Positions 1-9,002 are shown, counted from the first letter of the stretch. The stretch is 64,000 nucleotides of DNA from Pseudohongiella sp. (GCA_030651695.1 JAUSCD010000005.1:248915-312914); one strand, 5' to 3'. Numbers and translations: made by a program. The notes: a model not told the origin generated them from the letters alone.

Positions 1-1
1 G

Positions 2-1207
2 GCCGCGATTGATAAAATGGACGCCGCTTACCAGGCGTGGCTCGCTGAGTCTTATTCAGTGCGTCCGGATCAGGCGCGTATGGATTCACTGCGGACGGAG
101 TTTGAACGCTGGCAGCAGGAAGCCGGGCAGCATATTCGCAGTGAAGAGTTTTCGCAGATAATAGAACGCGAAGGCGGTGTCGGTCTGAATGCTTTCACCA
201 GTGCTGATGCCACGGGCTATTTTTATTCTCTGCCACAGAACAAGGCAGAGTTGTGGTTTTTTCTTGAGTCCGAGCGTTTCCGTGATCCGGTTTTCAGAGA
301 GTTTTACGTCGAAAAAGACGTGATCATGGAAGAGCGCCGTATGCGCACTGACTCAAATCCGCAAGGGCGTCTGCTGGAAGAATTTCTGAGCGTTGCATAT
401 TCAGCGCATCCTTATCGCAATCCGGTTGTGGGTTGGGCTTCTGATATCACTGCGACGACCATCGCTGACACACAACGATTTTTTGAAACCTGGTACGTGC
501 CCTCCAATATGACCATTGCGATTGCCGGTGATGTCACAGCAGCACGGATGCGGGAACTTGCCGAAAAGTACTTTGGCGATATGCCCTCTGCGCCACATCC
601 GCCAGCGATCAAAACAACAGAACCCGCGCAGCGGGGAGAGCGTCGTTTTGTGATTCAGGAACAGAGCCAGCCGCTTTTTATCAGCGGATATAAAACAGTG
701 GCAGCGGATCATCCGGATGCAGCTGCGCTCGAGATGCTGAGTCAGATTCTCTCTGTCGGAAGAACATCGCGGCTGTATCGCCGGATGGTGCAGGATGAGC
801 CACTGGCGCTGGGGGTGCAGGCGTTGACCGGTTTTCCCGGGTCACGATATCCGTCCCTGTTTGTGACGTTTGCTGTGCCAAACTCAGGTGTTGCTCTCGA
901 GTTGATTGAGCAGGTAATGGATGAAGAAATTGAAAAAGCAAAACAGGGTGACATTCAGCAGGAAGAGCTAGATCGCGCGGTGACTAACGCACGTGCCGGT
1001 GTCGTGCGCGGTCTCAACTCCAATATGGGACTGGCGTTAAACCTGGCGCAGGCACATGCGCAGCGCGGCGATTGGCGTGAAGCGTTTTCGTATCTGGAAG
1101 ATCTGGACGCGGTCACACTGGCTGACCTGCAGCGCGTGGCACAACAATATCTTGTGCGTCGCAATCGCACAGTGGGCATGGTCAGCAACAGTGATGTTCA
1201 GAATTGA
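2..1207 (+). CDS. M16 family zinc peptidase, 5'-truncated by window edge
   Basis: The reading frame is open from the first bases, so the gene starts before the window; about 401 residues are visible. The sequence has the M16 (insulinase/PqqL-like) layout. EREGGVGLNAFTSADATGYF and the stretch VEKDVIMEERRMR, which carries the downstream glutamate of the metal site, come first, followed by the inactive C-terminal half beginning near TIAIAGDV. The HxxEH zinc motif would lie just upstream of the window, so catalysis is inferred from the family. The stop is followed after 19 bases by a second M16 gene lacking the zinc motif, which is the usual arrangement of a two-subunit periplasmic M16 peptidase. 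The ATG at 17 is probably internal. Confidence 0.88.
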   Translation, partial: AAIDKMDAAYQAWLAESYSVRPDQARMDSLRTEFERWQQEAGQHIRSEEFSQIIEREGGVGLNAFTSADATGYFYSLPQNKAELWFFLESERFRDPVFREFYVEKDVIMEERRMRTDSNPQGRLLEEFLSVAYSAHPYRNPVVGWASDITATTIADTQRFFETWYVPSNMTIAIAGDVTAARMRELAEKYFGDMPSAPHPPAIKTTEPAQRGERRFVIQEQSQPLFISGYKTVAADHPDAAALEMLSQILSVGRTSRLYRRMVQDEPLALGVQALTGFPGSRYPSLFVTFAVPNSGVALELIEQVMDEEIEKAKQGDIQQEELDRAVTNARAGVVRGLNSNMGLALNLAQAHAQRGDWREAFSYLEDLDAVTLADLQRVAQQYLVRRNRTVGMVSNSDVQN

Positions 1208-1226
1208 CCAAACAGGAGTGATCAAT

Positions 1227-2681
1227 ATGATTAGCAAAAAAGTTCCACTTCTGGCTGCCTGTATTTTTTTGACTGTGAACGTGGCGGGACCAGTTGCTGC
1301 GCAATCCGCAGGCACACCGGGTGATCGCCCGTGGGAGTCGTTTGAATATCCGGAAATCAACAATTTCGAAATGCCCGAGCTGGAAATCTTCGAACTGGAA
1401 AATGGCATTCGTTTTTATCTGGTGGAAGACAGAGAGCTGCCCCTGATTGATCTGACGGTGCTGGTGCGTACCGGTGGCATACAGGTGCCGGACGATAAAG
1501 TCGGGCTGCAAAATCTTGTGGGCTCGGTGATGCGCAGCGGCGGTTCCGTCAACTACCCTGATGCTGTGTTAAATGAAATGCTGGAGAACCGTGCGGCTGA
1601 AATGGAGACTGAAATCGGATTCAGTTCCGGCAGCGCGCGCATGAATGTGTTGGCAGATGATTTTGCAGAATTGCTGCCGGTATTTATTGATCTGTTGGTT
1701 AACCCTGCGTTCCCGGACGGGCGTCTTGAGCTGGCGAAAACCCAGCAGCGCAGCAGCATCGCGCGCAGGAATGATGATCAGGGCGCGGTTGCCAACCGGG
1801 AATTCCAGCGTCTGGTCTACGGTGAAGGCTCAAAATACGCGCGCCGTATTGAGTACGCGACACTGGACAACATCAGCCGCGAAGATGTTCTCGCTTTTCA
1901 TCAAAAGGCCTTTGTGTCGCGCAATATGATGATAGGCGTCACCGGTGATTTTGATCCGTCAGAAATGCGCCGGTTATTAACACAGGCATTCTCCGTTATA
2001 CCTGCGGGTGATAAATCCGAGCTGGAGTTTCCAGCGATAGATTACGTATTTGAGTCCGGCATTTATTTTGTTAACAAGCCCGATGTAAATCAGAGTTATG
2101 TCTTGCTTGGACATATAGGTGGTATGCGTGACAGCCCTGATTATGCTGCATTGCAGGTAATGAATCGCGTGCTGAGCGGGGGCTTCTCCAGCCGTCTGAT
2201 GCAAGTGGTGCGTAGCGAGCTTGGGCTGGCGTATTCTGTGTTCGGCAACTACGGCAGCGGTTTGTATTTCCCCGGCTCTTTCACCGCCGGAGTAATGACT
2301 CAGAGCGAGTCAACGGCGGCGGCAATCGATGCCATCATTGCCCAGATAAAACGTCTGCAGGATGAGCCCATCACTCACGATGAACTTAACGGTACCCGCG
2401 ATCAGTTTCTGAATACGCTGGTTTTCCAGTACCCGAGTATCAGTTCGGTATTACGCGAGCGTATGAACAATGATTATGCCGGGCTACCGGCCGATACCTT
2501 TGAGCAGCTGGTGGCGCAGATACAGAACGTCACCGTGGACGATGTTCAGGCAGTTGCTCAGCGTTATCTGCAGCCTGACAATATTAAAATTCTGGTGGTT
2601 GGAAATGTTCAGGAAGTGGGTGATCAACTTGCCCGCTTTGGCGAAGTGCAAATGTTGGATATCAGTATTCCGGGTTTATAA
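1227..2681 (+). CDS. M16 family peptidase-like subunit lacking the zinc motif, exported
   Basis: 484 residues. The N-terminus is a signal peptide (about residues 1-26, ending PVAAQ), so the protein is periplasmic. The M16 fold is recognisable (LENGIRFYLVEDRELPLIDL, and ITGDFDPSEM-like strands as GVTGDFDPSEM). At residues 93-106, where active members have HxxEH, this one reads GLQNLVGSVMRSGG, so the zinc ligands are missing. It is probably the non-catalytic partner of the upstream M16 gene, building the closed substrate chamber. The ATG at 1227 is chosen because AGGAG lies at 1213-1217 and the signal peptide follows at once; the frame stays open upstream into the previous gene but without a start that makes sense. 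Confidence 0.88.
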   Translation: MISKKVPLLAACIFLTVNVAGPVAAQSAGTPGDRPWESFEYPEINNFEMPELEIFELENGIRFYLVEDRELPLIDLTVLVRTGGIQVPDDKVGLQNLVGSVMRSGGSVNYPDAVLNEMLENRAAEMETEIGFSSGSARMNVLADDFAELLPVFIDLLVNPAFPDGRLELAKTQQRSSIARRNDDQGAVANREFQRLVYGEGSKYARRIEYATLDNISREDVLAFHQKAFVSRNMMIGVTGDFDPSEMRRLLTQAFSVIPAGDKSELEFPAIDYVFESGIYFVNKPDVNQSYVLLGHIGGMRDSPDYAALQVMNRVLSGGFSSRLMQVVRSELGLAYSVFGNYGSGLYFPGSFTAGVMTQSESTAAAIDAIIAQIKRLQDEPITHDELNGTRDQFLNTLVFQYPSISSVLRERMNNDYAGLPADTFEQLVAQIQNVTVDDVQAVAQRYLQPDNIKILVVGNVQEVGDQLARFGEVQMLDISIPGL

Positions 2682-2700
2682 AAACAATAAGAGGCCGCAC

Positions 2701-3501
2701 ATGGTGTTTTTGGGAATGAGGACGCGTGAGTTGTCATTCGGTGCGCTGAAACTGAGATTTCATCCGCTCATTTTTTTATGTTTGTGTTCCAGCCTCGGCA
2801 TGTTTATCAGTCTGGGGTTCTGGCAACTGGACAGGGCCGATGAAAAGATGGCGCTGGCAGCAGCTCTGCAACAGCGTGCAAGTGCACAGCCTGTGGCATG
2901 GCAGGACATCGCAGCTGCTGAGGGTGGTGTCGCGGGAGATGCTATCGGAAATATGACCCGGGTATCAGTAACCGGAGAGTATCAGAACGGGATTTCCTTT
3001 CTGGTTTTGTTTCAATTTTTTCAGGGCCGTGCGGGGTACGAGTTGGTAACCCCATTCAAACCCGAGAGCGGTGGGCCATTGATTCTGGTCAGCCGTGGAT
3101 GGTTGACTGCCAGCACCGGCACTGAAAGACCTGCAGTACCGGATGTTGCCGGGACTCACACCATTCAGGCCCAACTTTTTGTGCCAGAACAACAGATCCC
3201 GCCAGCAGAGGTAAGCGACACGGATTGGCCGGTGCGTGTTCCTCGTCTGAGTGTTGAACAGGCCGGACGGCTGTTGGGAGAGCCGGTCTATCCCTATGTA
3301 TTGAGACTGGAAGCAAACCAGCCCGGAGTGCAGTCAAGACACTGGGCACCACCGCGTATAGAAACGCGCGGACACTTTGCCTATGCGGTGCAGTGGTTTG
3401 GAATTGCCTTGCTGGTGCTGATAGCCGCCGTGTTCTATGCAAGCAACCTGGCGGCTATCCTTTCGTCCGATTCTTCAGAAAGGTCTTCAGCTCAACGCTG
3501 A
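2701..3501 (+). CDS. SURF1 family cytochrome oxidase biogenesis protein
   Basis: 266 residues. A first membrane segment at about residues 22-40 runs into GFWQLDRA (39-46), the signature of SURF1/Shy1. A periplasmic domain follows, and a second membrane segment near the C-terminus starts AVQWFGIALLVLIAAVFYA, also typical. SURF1 proteins help insert haem into terminal oxidase subunit I. In proteobacteria the gene usually sits in a cox operon; here it follows two M16 genes and no oxidase genes are in view. The start ATG at 2701 has AAGAGG about seven bases upstream. The last ten bases overlap the convergent OmpA-like gene. Confidence 0.85.
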   Translation: MVFLGMRTRELSFGALKLRFHPLIFLCLCSSLGMFISLGFWQLDRADEKMALAAALQQRASAQPVAWQDIAAAEGGVAGDAIGNMTRVSVTGEYQNGISFLVLFQFFQGRAGYELVTPFKPESGGPLILVSRGWLTASTGTERPAVPDVAGTHTIQAQLFVPEQQIPPAEVSDTDWPVRVPRLSVEQAGRLLGEPVYPYVLRLEANQPGVQSRHWAPPRIETRGHFAYAVQWFGIALLVLIAAVFYASNLAAILSSDSSERSSAQR

Positions 3502-4142
3502 ACAGCAACGATCTGCAGTTCAACACGTCGGTTGCTGGCGCGTCCTGATTCGGTGTCATTGCTGGCAATCGGACGATCCGGACCAACACCCTGAGTGATC
3601 AGACGACCTTGATCCACGCCTCTTGACGCCAGGTAGTTCGACACACTGGAAGCACGACGGTTGGACAGGTTGTAGTTATAGTCCCGTGCGCCCGTGGAAT
3701 CGGTGTGGCCGGTAACCTGGAGTCTGGTATCAGTAAACTTGTACAGCACCTGCGCGACGGAATCCAATACCGGGAAAAAGTCAGAGCGGATGTCGTACTG
3801 ATTGGTATTGAAGGTAATGTTGCCCGGCATGATCAGATCGATCTGGTCGCCGTTGCGTCGTACCTGTACGCCAGAGCCTTGCAGTTGCTCACGCAATTCC
3901 ACTTCCTGAGCATCCATGTAAGCGCCTACGCCAGCGCCGATAGCGCCACAGCCAAGCGCTGCGTTACGGGCGCGCTGGCCGCTTTCGGCTGCGCCAATAA
4001 GCCCGCAGACAACACCACCAATGGCGCCATACTGCACAGCGCGACTTGTCTGCTGCTGTCCGGTATAGGGATTGATAGTGGTACATGCTGCCAGCGCAGC
4101 CACTGAGGCGAGAATCGCTACAGATTTTACAAATTTCGACAT
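3492..4142 (-). CDS. OmpA-like lipoprotein with glycine-zipper segment (YiaD type)
   Basis: 216 residues. A lipoprotein signal peptide ends at LAAC (Cys20). Residues 35-75 form a glycine/alanine-rich zipper (AIGGVVCGLIGAA, GAIGAGVGAYMDA) that may insert in the membrane. An OmpA C-terminal peptidoglycan-binding domain follows from about residue 105, with GHTDSTGARDYNYNLSNRRA and NRRVEL. The lipid anchor plus the OmpA domain would tie the outer membrane to the cell wall. It is monocistronic, convergent with SURF1. Confidence 0.88.
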   Translation of the reverse strand: MSKFVKSVAILASVAALAACTTINPYTGQQQTSRAVQYGAIGGVVCGLIGAAESGQRARNAALGCGAIGAGVGAYMDAQEVELREQLQGSGVQVRRNGDQIDLIMPGNITFNTNQYDIRSDFFPVLDSVAQVLYKFTDTRLQVTGHTDSTGARDYNYNLSNRRASSVSNYLASRGVDQGRLITQGVGPDRPIASNDTESGRASNRRVELQIVAVQR

Positions 4143-4310
4143 GTTTAATACTCCTTTACAGCATGTTTTCCGCCAGCAAGATCATTCTTATGACGGACAA
4201 ATCGGGTGTTTTATTCCGCTCGGGAGTTCAGGCAATCCGAATTCAACCGGCATGCAGTCTATCATGAGCCCCGTTTCATTAATGGAACATTAACCGTATG
4301 GGAGTATAGT

Positions 4311-5414
4311 CTACTCTTTCCTGTCCGCTGCCAGCATCCGTTGTGCCAACTGGTATCCGCTGAGCCAGGCGCCTTCAACCCGGCCACCATTGAGCCAGTC
4401 TCCACACAGGCCCAGTCGTATATCATGTAGCCAAAGGTCCCCCGGGCTGTCGTCAGTGTTTGCGGTTTGCGCAAATCGCCACCGGTGCAGACTGTGAGCC
4501 GACACATCGGCCTGAATACCTGTTAGTGCCCTGAATTCGGACAGCAAGGTATCAAAAACCAGCGGAGGATCGGACTCGAGGTGTTGTTGCGACCATTCGG
4601 GGCTGGCATGCAGCACCCATGTCTCGCCCTGATTTGGCAGGCGACCGGGTTTGCTGTTGTCCCGTGCTATCCAGCTTACGATGTGGTTCTGATCCGTAGC
4701 CGGATTCACGAACACCGCATCAAAACCAGTATCAGGACGATCCCCTGCCGATTGTGGGTGCCGGAAGTTAAGCATCAATGCCCAGCAAGGGCGAAGTGCA
4801 TGTTTTCGGCATGCTGTCAGGGCCTGTGTGGCTGGAGCACATGGGTCAGAATTCAGCGTCAGCAGCCCAAGCAAATCAGCAGCCTGTTGCGCAGGGATCG
4901 CCAGCACAAGATCTCTGAATGGTCCGGCAGGTGCGGGTGTATTTTCCTGTATTAAAAACCACCCCTGATCAGAATGGCGGATGGCAACTACCCGGGCGCC
5001 GGAAATTAAATTCAGACCAGTTGCCAGGTGGCGTGCGGGAGAGGTCATGCGCGGCGTGCCGACATAACGATGATTGATCCGGCTCGCAGCGGCAGGAGTG
5101 TCTGGACGCCGGCCGATCGTCCGAAGCTCAGGCTGCCAGGATGCCACAACACCGGCGTCCTCCCAGCGTTTCACCTGATCGACAAAAGCAGGACTGCGAG
5201 CGGTGAAATATTGAGCACCATGATCACATTGCCACTGCATCTGTTTGTCAGGAGTAGCCTCGAAGCGGCGAGTGCTCATGCGTCCGCCCGGTCCAGACGA
5301 TTTTTCAAATATCGTCACACGCACGCCTGAGTCGGCCAGCAATCTCGCGCAGGACAAGCCTGCGACACCTGCTCCTACAATAGCTGCCGTTCTATCAGAC
5401 TTATTGTCTGGCAT
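4311..5414 (-). CDS. renalase-like NAD(P)/FAD-dependent oxidoreductase
   Basis: 367 residues. The N-terminal dinucleotide-binding motif GAGVAGLSCARLL is followed by an acidic strand end (VTIFEKS) and GPGGRMSTRR, the FAD signature of the renalase/amine-oxidase-like family. The C-terminus has a second FAD contact near GLCGDWLNGGRVEGAWLSG. The substrate is not known. It lies 35 bases downstream of the lipocalin gene on the same strand, at the tail of the photolyase operon. FAD oxidoreductases of this type recur with photolyase, SDR and lipocalin genes in photooxidative-stress clusters, so a role in light or singlet-oxygen defence is the likeliest reading. Confidence 0.82.
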   Translation of the reverse strand: MPDNKSDRTAAIVGAGVAGLSCARLLADSGVRVTIFEKSSGPGGRMSTRRFEATPDKQMQWQCDHGAQYFTARSPAFVDQVKRWEDAGVVASWQPELRTIGRRPDTPAAASRINHRYVGTPRMTSPARHLATGLNLISGARVVAIRHSDQGWFLIQENTPAPAGPFRDLVLAIPAQQAADLLGLLTLNSDPCAPATQALTACRKHALRPCWALMLNFRHPQSAGDRPDTGFDAVFVNPATDQNHIVSWIARDNSKPGRLPNQGETWVLHASPEWSQQHLESDPPLVFDTLLSEFRALTGIQADVSAHSLHRWRFAQTANTDDSPGDLWLHDIRLGLCGDWLNGGRVEGAWLSGYQLAQRMLAADRKE

Positions 5415-5449
5415 CTGACAAAACTCCTTCTGCGTTGTTGTGCAGGAAA

Positions 5450-6025
5450 TCAGTGCTCAACAACGATCAATTCGTCGGTAGCGAAACCCGCATTTGCCGC
5501 GGTCTCGATCAGTTGCAGATAAATTGCAGCGTCAAGCTGCGGCTGTCGGGACAGAATCCACAGGTAATTGAATGAAGGGCCGGTGACTAAAGCCCACTGA
5601 TAATTTTCTTTATCCAGTGCGACGATATTGTAGGCGCCATAAAAGGGTCCGAAAAACGACACCTTGAGAGCGCCAACATCAGGCTCGCCTTGAAATCTGG
5701 CTTTGCCGATGGCCTCTTCCCACTGTTGCGATTCAGCGCTGAACCCGCGGTTGGTGACGCGGACGGTGTTGTCAGGCTGTAGCTGGTAGTTGGCAGTGAC
5801 ACGCGATAATCCACGCTCGAACCGGTGATCCAGACGGGCGATTTCATACCAGGTGCCTTCATAGCGGCTGACATCAAACCCATCGACTACCTGAAGACCC
5901 CCGGGGGGGCCGCCAACACATGCGCATAACAAGAGCATAAGAGATAACAGGACTGCGTGCTTTTTTCTATTGGAAAAAACAGGGGCTGCGACAACACAGC
6001 CCGGAACCGGGTTTAAAATTTTCAT
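5450..6025 (-). CDS. blc: bacterial lipocalin, lipoprotein (Blc-like)
   Basis: Up to 191 residues from the ATG at 6025. A hydrophobic segment ends in a lipobox-like LCAC (Cys36), so it is probably an outer-membrane lipoprotein. The lipocalin G-x-W motif is present as YEGTWYEIARLDHRFERGL, followed by NRGF, KVSFFGPFYGAYNI and a C-terminal YLWILSRQP strand, all typical of Blc. Blc proteins bind lysophospholipids or fatty acids. It belongs to the minus-strand operon headed by DUF2256 and the photolyase, where repair of oxidised lipid is a plausible job. The leader before the lipobox is rather long, so a later start is possible. Confidence 0.85.
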   Translation of the reverse strand: MKILNPVPGCVVAAPVFSNRKKHAVLLSLMLLLCACVGGPPGGLQVVDGFDVSRYEGTWYEIARLDHRFERGLSRVTANYQLQPDNTVRVTNRGFSAESQQWEEAIGKARFQGEPDVGALKVSFFGPFYGAYNIVALDKENYQWALVTGPSFNYLWILSRQPQLDAAIYLQLIETAANAGFATDELIVVEH

Positions 6026-6102
6026 GTCAGTTCTCCCATGTCAGTTCTTCCGTGTCAGGTCTCTCAATCCAGACATCTGTATAAGGGTGCAACAACACAG
6101 GT

Positions 6103-6843
6103 CTACCACTGAATCGCCTGGCCTGCCCAGTCCAGGTAAGAAGCTTCGCCATCCGGCCGCAGACCGTCAGTGATTTCAATCAGTTTTGCCGCTACAAATG
6201 CCGGTGTAAAAAGTTTTTCTGCGGGAACATTTTTCTGGAAAGGTCTGGAGAGTTCAGTATCTACCGTGCCGGGATGAAAGGCCAGCAGCTTTACGCCAGG
6301 TGCGCGCCTTGCGTACTCAATGGCCGCAGTTTTGATCAACATATTAAGCGCTGCCTTGGACGCGCGATAGCTGTACCACCCGCCCGTGCGATTGTCGCTG
6401 ATGCTGCCAACGCGGGCGCTGAAGATGGTGAAGACACATTGCTGCGAATTTTTTATTACAGGTAGCAGCGCCTGCAACCAGAGGGCCGGCAATATGCTGT
6501 TGATACGAAATAACGCCGACAATTGATCTGCCTGAATATCTTCAACACGCTTTTCCGGTTTCAGAATTTCGTTGTGTAACACGCCGGTGCAAATAAATAC
6601 CCGGGTAATACGACCGCTATATCCGGCGAGCTGGTGCGCAGTCTCATTGATACCCGCTTCAGAGTAATCACATTGGATGAACCTGATCCTGCTATCAACG
6701 TTTGCCAGGGGCTCCTGTTGCCCCCTGCTGACAGCAATAATCTCCTGCTCTGCTGGATTATGTAACAGCCCGGCAATCAGCGCTTTTGCAATTGCGCTTC
6801 CTGCACCGATGACCAGTGCTGTGGGGACGCGATCAGAGTTCAT
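6103..6843 (-). CDS. short-chain dehydrogenase/reductase (CsgA-like SDR)
   Basis: 246 residues from the ATG at 6843; the frame extends upstream to 6900, but this ATG has GGAG eight bases ahead and overlaps the end of the photolyase gene by 11 bases, which indicates translational coupling. The nucleotide-binding turn GAGSAIAKALI is near the N-terminus and the catalytic YRASK motif (Tyr-x-x-x-Lys) is present, followed by AFHPGTVDTELSRPF. The substrate is unknown. SDRs of this subgroup are common members of light-stress gene clusters with photolyase, lipocalin and FAD oxidoreductase genes, as here. Confidence 0.87.
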   Translation of the reverse strand: MNSDRVPTALVIGAGSAIAKALIAGLLHNPAEQEIIAVSRGQQEPLANVDSRIRFIQCDYSEAGINETAHQLAGYSGRITRVFICTGVLHNEILKPEKRVEDIQADQLSALFRINSILPALWLQALLPVIKNSQQCVFTIFSARVGSISDNRTGGWYSYRASKAALNMLIKTAAIEYARRAPGVKLLAFHPGTVDTELSRPFQKNVPAEKLFTPAFVAAKLIEITDGLRPDGEASYLDWAGQAIQW

Positions 6844-8362
6844 CAATATGCTCCAGTAAATACTCAGCCCTGTTTTGCAGTGCCAGTTTCTTTGTGTCAT
6901 CCATGCGCTGGTAACTGCGATAGATCATGCTCATACGCGGATTTTTCTGAAACTGATCAGCATGACGGGAAATAAAGTGCCAGTACAAACTATTAAAAGG
7001 ACAGCTGTCATGTTCACTTGAAGTCTTTACCTGATATCGGCAATTTTTGCAGTAGTCGGACATGCGATGGATGTAACTTCCTGACGCAGCATAGGGTTTG
7101 CTGGCAAGCAGCCCTGCGTCCGCGTGCATGACCATGCCCAATGTGTTCGGTAGCTCGACCCAGTCATAGGCATCGGCATAAACCGCCAGATACCATTCGC
7201 ATATCTGCTCAGGATCAACTCCGGCAAGCAGCGCAAAATTTCCGGTGATCATCAGGCGCTGGATATGATGGGCGTAGGCATGCTCAAAGGTGTTTTGGAA
7301 GCAGGCGCTCATGCAAGCCATGTCAGTATTGCCACTCCAGTAGTACTGTGGCAGTTTCCGGGTATTGCGCAGAAAATTCTGCTTGGCATACGCTGGCATC
7401 TTCAGCCAGTAGATGCCGCGCACGTATTCGCGCCAACCTATGATCTGACGGATAAATCCTTCGACAGCATTCAAAGGTGCATTGCCTTCGCGCCAGGCAG
7501 TTTCTGCTGCGATGCATACTTCCATCGCAGTTAGCAGACCGCAGTTCAAGCTGGTGGAAAGCAAACTGTGAAACATAAAGTGCTGGGACGTTTTCATAGC
7601 GTCCTGATAGTCACCAAACCAGCGCAGTTGATGATTTACAAACACATCCAATGCAAACAGAGCCTGTTCTCGTGTAGTGGGCCAGTTGAATTGTGTGAGT
7701 TGGCCGGGGTGGTTGCCAAAACATCGATCGACCAGTGCGAGCACGTCCTGATCAATTTTGTCGCGCTGAAATGTATGTCGGGAAGGTATTGCCGGATCAC
7801 CACGATAAGGTTCACGATTATCTGAGTCGAAGTTCCACTGCCCGCCGACAGGTTCGCCGTCCTGCATAAGCAAACCTGTTTTGCGTCGCATATCGCGATA
7901 GAAATACTCCATGCGAAGTTGTTTGCGGTTGCTGACCCATTGCGCAAATTCCGCTTTTGAACTGAGGAAGCGCGAGTCCATTGACAGTGTGACCGGAATG
8001 CCAAGCCGTTGTGACCATGTGGTGCTGATCTCGTCCTGTAGCCTGAACTCGCCGCATTCAGTTATAAAAACCTGATCTGCCTTATGCTGCCTGACGCACT
8101 CACTCAGCACATCACACAGAGTCAGCTGTGGCCGGGTCTCATCATAGTAATGGTAGTCCACTTGCCAGCCCTGCTTGGCGAGTTCATCTGCAAAGTGCCG
8201 CATCGCACTAAAAATCAGCGCGATCTTTTGTTTGTGGTGAGCAACATAGGTGGCTTCTGCGCCAACCTCTGCCATCAGCACCAGGTCGGACTGCTTATTC
8301 AGTTGTTGCAGGCTTTGGATCGACTGGCTCAGCTGATCTCCAAGTATAAGGGCGATGTTCAT
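6833..8362 (-). CDS. cryptochrome/photolyase family protein with 4Fe-4S cluster (FeS-BCP, (6-4) photolyase type)
   Basis: 509 residues. The N-terminal domain (LILGDQLS at the start) is the antenna-binding photolyase-related fold; the C-terminal half is helical with the FAD pocket. Four cysteines at residues 350, 438, 441 and 454 have the same spacing as the 4Fe-4S ligands of Agrobacterium PhrB, and the paired histidines used in (6-4) repair occur at 365-366 (YAHHIQRLM). I therefore predict light-driven repair of (6-4) photoproducts with FAD, a lumazine-type antenna and an iron-sulfur cluster. Its ATG overlaps the DUF393 stop (ATGA), and its own stop overlaps the SDR start, so the four genes are one translationally coupled unit. 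Confidence 0.93.
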   Translation of the reverse strand: MNIALILGDQLSQSIQSLQQLNKQSDLVLMAEVGAEATYVAHHKQKIALIFSAMRHFADELAKQGWQVDYHYYDETRPQLTLCDVLSECVRQHKADQVFITECGEFRLQDEISTTWSQRLGIPVTLSMDSRFLSSKAEFAQWVSNRKQLRMEYFYRDMRRKTGLLMQDGEPVGGQWNFDSDNREPYRGDPAIPSRHTFQRDKIDQDVLALVDRCFGNHPGQLTQFNWPTTREQALFALDVFVNHQLRWFGDYQDAMKTSQHFMFHSLLSTSLNCGLLTAMEVCIAAETAWREGNAPLNAVEGFIRQIIGWREYVRGIYWLKMPAYAKQNFLRNTRKLPQYYWSGNTDMACMSACFQNTFEHAYAHHIQRLMITGNFALLAGVDPEQICEWYLAVYADAYDWVELPNTLGMVMHADAGLLASKPYAASGSYIHRMSDYCKNCRYQVKTSSEHDSCPFNSLYWHFISRHADQFQKNPRMSMIYRSYQRMDDTKKLALQNRAEYLLEHIDEL

Positions 8363-8757
8363 AGCCGGGGATTGCAGCGGTCGTCACAGACAACGGCTCC
8401 GCGTTGTCCAAACCATGAGGAGATACGGTGACGGTGGCGTGCAAAAAACAAATACACCTGGTCTGCAATCGGGCCAATTAACGGCCAGCGCATAAAAGCA
8501 AACCAGTGACCCTTGCCAACCAGTTTCCACGCCAGGCAGGTGACATCCAATCCAAGAATGATGCGGCCATCCGGTAGCTCGCCGTGAAGGATACGATCGG
8601 CCTGCACAGGATCTATATGGGGAAAACGCTCGCTGAAATCGAGAGCGTTGATGTCCTGCAGATCAAGCTGACCACTGGTGTCCAGCTGTCTGATCTTGTT
8701 CATTTCCCTTACACACAAAGGGCAAAGGCCGTCGTAATATACCCTCAAAGCAGGCAT
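8359..8757 (-). CDS. DUF393 (DCC family) thiol-disulfide oxidoreductase-like protein
   Basis: 132 residues. The start VYYDGLCPLCVREM carries the DxxCxxC motif of the DCC/DUF393 family (Cys12, Cys15), thought to be thioredoxin-like redox proteins. The C-terminal half has a predicted hydrophobic segment (FAFMRWPLIGPIADQVYLFF). The start codon overlaps the stop of the DUF2256 gene by one base (TGATG), and the stop overlaps the photolyase ATG, so it is translated with both. DUF393 genes are frequent neighbours of this photolyase group; the exact partner is unknown. Confidence 0.87.
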   Translation of the reverse strand: MPALRVYYDGLCPLCVREMNKIRQLDTSGQLDLQDINALDFSERFPHIDPVQADRILHGELPDGRIILGLDVTCLAWKLVGKGHWFAFMRWPLIGPIADQVYLFFARHRHRISSWFGQRGAVVCDDRCNPRL

Positions 8758-8918
8758 CAGACTTTATCTCCGGTAGCGTGTTTCCGGCGTTGTCGGCGAC
8801 AACGCTCACTGCAGTAAACAATCTCGGTCCAGCTACTCTGCCATTTCTTGCGCCAGTCAAAACTACGTTGGCAGCGCGGGCAGATTTTTTGTGGCAGATT
8901 GGCTTTTTTGTGCGTCAT
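8757..8918 (-). CDS. DUF2256 small cysteine-rich protein
   Basis: A 53-residue ORF starting MTHKKANLPQKICPRCQRSF. It has CPRC and YCSERCRRQRRK, a four-cysteine zinc-ribbon-like pattern matching DUF2256, a family nearly always found beside FeS-type photolyases. It is the first gene of the minus-strand operon and its TGA shares a base with the DUF393 ATG. The function is unknown; zinc binding is inferred from the paired cysteines. It is easy to miss because it is short and is covered by longer meaningless frames on both strands. Confidence 0.85.
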   Translation of the reverse strand: MTHKKANLPQKICPRCQRSFDWRKKWQSSWTEIVYCSERCRRQRRKHATGDKV

Positions 8919-9002
8919 GAAGTCCGGTTCCCAGAAAACATCAGTGCCTCGGGACTTTCACCACTGTTTACGCTGGCACCACAAATACAGTTCAGCTCTT
9001 TT

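Noticed and set aside
1056-1226. In-frame extension of the second M16 gene
   Set aside because: It overlaps the end of the first M16 gene and lacks a good start; the ATG at 1227 has a ribosome site and a signal peptide.
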